Source of the DNA: Metabacillus bambusae
Lineage (GTDB): Bacteria; Bacillota; Bacilli; Bacillales; Bacillaceae
Assembly (NCBI RefSeq): GCF_017497975.1
Contig: NZ_JAGDEL010000027.1
Coordinates: 1-64,000 of the forward strand
DNA length: 64,000 nt
Direction of reading: 5' to 3'
The notes beneath the pieces are model-generated. The model was not told the DNA's origin. It saw only the letters and a list, made by a program, of their open reading frames with translations, and ran no database searches. Shown here piece by piece: positions 62,972-64,000 of the stretch. A program made the translations under genes and the position numbers. Within the stretch, counting starts at the first letter, position 1. Each line of letters opens with the position of its first letter.

Positions 62972-64000
62972 TCAATTAGCTTCGGATATAGAGTTAAATG
63001 CCTGAGAGTCTTCTAAAATCTTTAAAAAGTTCTTGCTTTTAAGTGGGCGGCTATAGAAATAGCCTTGTGCTTCTTGACAATTTTCTTTTTTGAGTAAATC
63101 AGCGTGAGAAGCCATTTCTACCCCTTCTGCGACTACGTGGAGATTAAGACCTTTAGCCATTGAAATAATTGTTTTAATTAATGTTTGATCGTGTTGATCA
63201 TCATGAATATCCTTAATGAAGGATTGATCTATTTTTAATGTATCAATCGGCAGTTTTTTCAAATAGTTAAGAGATGAATAACCGGTCCCAAAATCATCCA
63301 TTGCAATTGTAACTCCTAAACTCTTTAGCTCCTTCAGTCTTTTTTCAATCAAGTTAAAGTCAGACATTGCCACACTTTCTGTTATTTCAAATTCCAAATA
63401 CAGAGGGTTTGCTTTCGTTTCAGTAATAATCCGTTTAATTGTTTGAACGATATCTGGTTGGAAAAACTGAACAACTGATAGATTAATCGCAATTTTAATA
63501 GGTTCATAGCCTAACTGCTGGATCAACCTATTTTGATTACATGCTTGACGAATAACCCACTCACCAATAGGAAGTATTAACCCAGTTTCTTCCGCTATTG
63601 AAAGGAAATTTACTGGAGATATGAAACCGAACTCAGGATGTTTCCAACGGATAAGTGCTTCCGCTCCAGTAATCTTCTCTGTCGATAGATTAACTTTTGG
63701 TTGGTAACAAACCCGAAATTGTTCACAATCTAATTCAACAGCCCGAAATAGATCAGTCTCCAATCTTATCGCTTTTTCCATTTTCTCTTGATCTTCTTCG
63801 GTTATAAAATTAAAACTATTTTTCCCGTTACCTTTGACTTGATACATGGCCATATCAGCTATTCTTAACAATGTATCAGAATCCTCGCCATCCTTTGGAT
63901 ATGTACTAATGCCAATGCTTGCTGTTACGTTTATTTTACTTGCTTCTAATTGGAAGGGATCGTTAAATACGTTTATTATGTCACTTGCGATCCTTTTAAC
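62972..64000 (-). CDS. GGDEF-EAL domain protein (c-di-GMP phosphodiesterase candidate), 5' end cut by the window
   Basis: The visible part has the end of a GGDEF domain (VTASIGISTYPKDGEDSDTL, then LRIADMAMYQVKGNGKNSF) followed by a complete EAL domain. Catalytic residues are present: EALIRWKHPEFG, NLSVVQF, FEITES, DDFGTGYSSL, IDTLKIDQSFI and VVAEGVE. The EAL domain should hydrolyse cyclic di-GMP. The frame is open to the window edge at 64000, so the start and any sensor domain lie outside. A TTG at 63871 inside the GGDEF domain is not the real start. Confidence 0.92.
   Translation of the reverse strand, partial: VKRIASDIINVFNDPFQLEASKINVTASIGISTYPKDGEDSDTLLRIADMAMYQVKGNGKNSFNFITEEDQEKMEKAIRLETDLFRAVELDCEQFRVCYQPKVNLSTEKITGAEALIRWKHPEFGFISPVNFLSIAEETGLILPIGEWVIRQACNQNRLIQQLGYEPIKIAINLSVVQFFQPDIVQTIKRIITETKANPLYLEFEITESVAMSDFNLIEKRLKELKSLGVTIAMDDFGTGYSSLNYLKKLPIDTLKIDQSFIKDIHDDQHDQTLIKTIISMAKGLNLHVVAEGVEMASHADLLKKENCQEAQGYFYSRPLKSKNFLKILEDSQAFNSISEAN

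Noticed and set aside
1-64000. Search by eye for CRISPR arrays, tRNA, rRNA and riboswitches
   Set aside because: No regularly spaced identical repeats, cloverleaf with CCA end, rRNA stretches or T-box/SAM-type leader motifs were noticed. A covariance-model scan would be needed to exclude small RNAs.

Overview
The window is low-GC DNA from a Firmicute of the Bacillus group. The evidence is strong AAGGAGG-type ribosome binding sites with ATG, GTG and TTG starts, Bacillus-type regulatory sites (cre-like sites, Fur boxes, CIRCE, a Pho-box-like array), close matches to Bacillus families (TrhO, YesL, YtcQ/YteP, HtpG, CsaA, MaeN/MalK/MalR, YfiYZ/YfhA-type iron uptake, Csp), and dispersed intergenic repeats of a kind seen in Bacillaceae. 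I see no rRNA, tRNA, CRISPR array or prophage. The only mobile-element trace is a decayed IS200/IS605 remnant near the right end.

Layout. 1-5.5 kb: housekeeping-type genes (short FAD oxidoreductase, nitroreductase, TrhO), then a membrane-anchored AraC-type regulator like YesS with a near-consensus promoter and a cre-like site. 5.7-17.2 kb: a pectin/rhamnogalacturonan locus. It has ABC permeases and a binding lipoprotein, a YesL-like protein, and five hydrolases or esterases without signal peptides (GH43, GH105, GH28, an alpha/beta-hydrolase esterase, and a pectin methylesterase fused to a rhamnogalacturonan-acetylesterase-like domain). This suggests import of pectic oligosaccharides followed by breakdown in the cytoplasm. 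18.0-31.9 kb: a second sugar locus with a ROK regulator, two TIM-barrel isomerase/epimerase proteins, four Gfo/Idh/MocA oxidoreductases and two complete sets of binding protein plus two permeases. The gene content looks like an oxidation/elimination route for an unusual glycoside or sugar. No ABC ATPase for sugars is present, so a shared MsmX-type ATPase elsewhere is implied.

32.0-37.2 kb: a Fur-controlled siderophore uptake operon, divergent from a YumC/YcgT-like reductase gene whose 3' end appears frameshifted. 37.5-42.1 kb: an AraC regulator, an EamA transporter, CsaA, and htpG with a CIRCE operator. 42.2-47.6 kb: a malate module (2-hydroxycarboxylate symporter, malic enzyme, MalK/MalR two-component system). 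48.1-54.7 kb: a third carbohydrate island (a fifth Gfo/Idh/MocA protein, a GH106-like rhamnosidase candidate, a large GH105 protein with a duplicated N-terminal region, and gene remnants). It shares an A-rich direct-repeat motif upstream of two genes.

54.9-64 kb: a MocR-type regulator divergent from an EamA exporter, a cold-shock protein, a RibA-like protein, small hypothetical genes, two secreted or anchored phosphodiesterase-type enzymes (an EEP-family protein with Pho-box-like repeats, and GlpQ), the IS605 remnant fused to an aldo/keto-reductase tail, and a GGDEF-EAL protein cut by the window edge.

The most interesting parts are the 18-32 kb oxidoreductase/isomerase locus, the cytoplasmic CE8-CE12 fusion enzyme, the CIRCE-controlled htpG, several families of structured intergenic repeats (one carrying its own terminator hairpin), and a MocR operator with the expected direct plus inverted repeat pattern.
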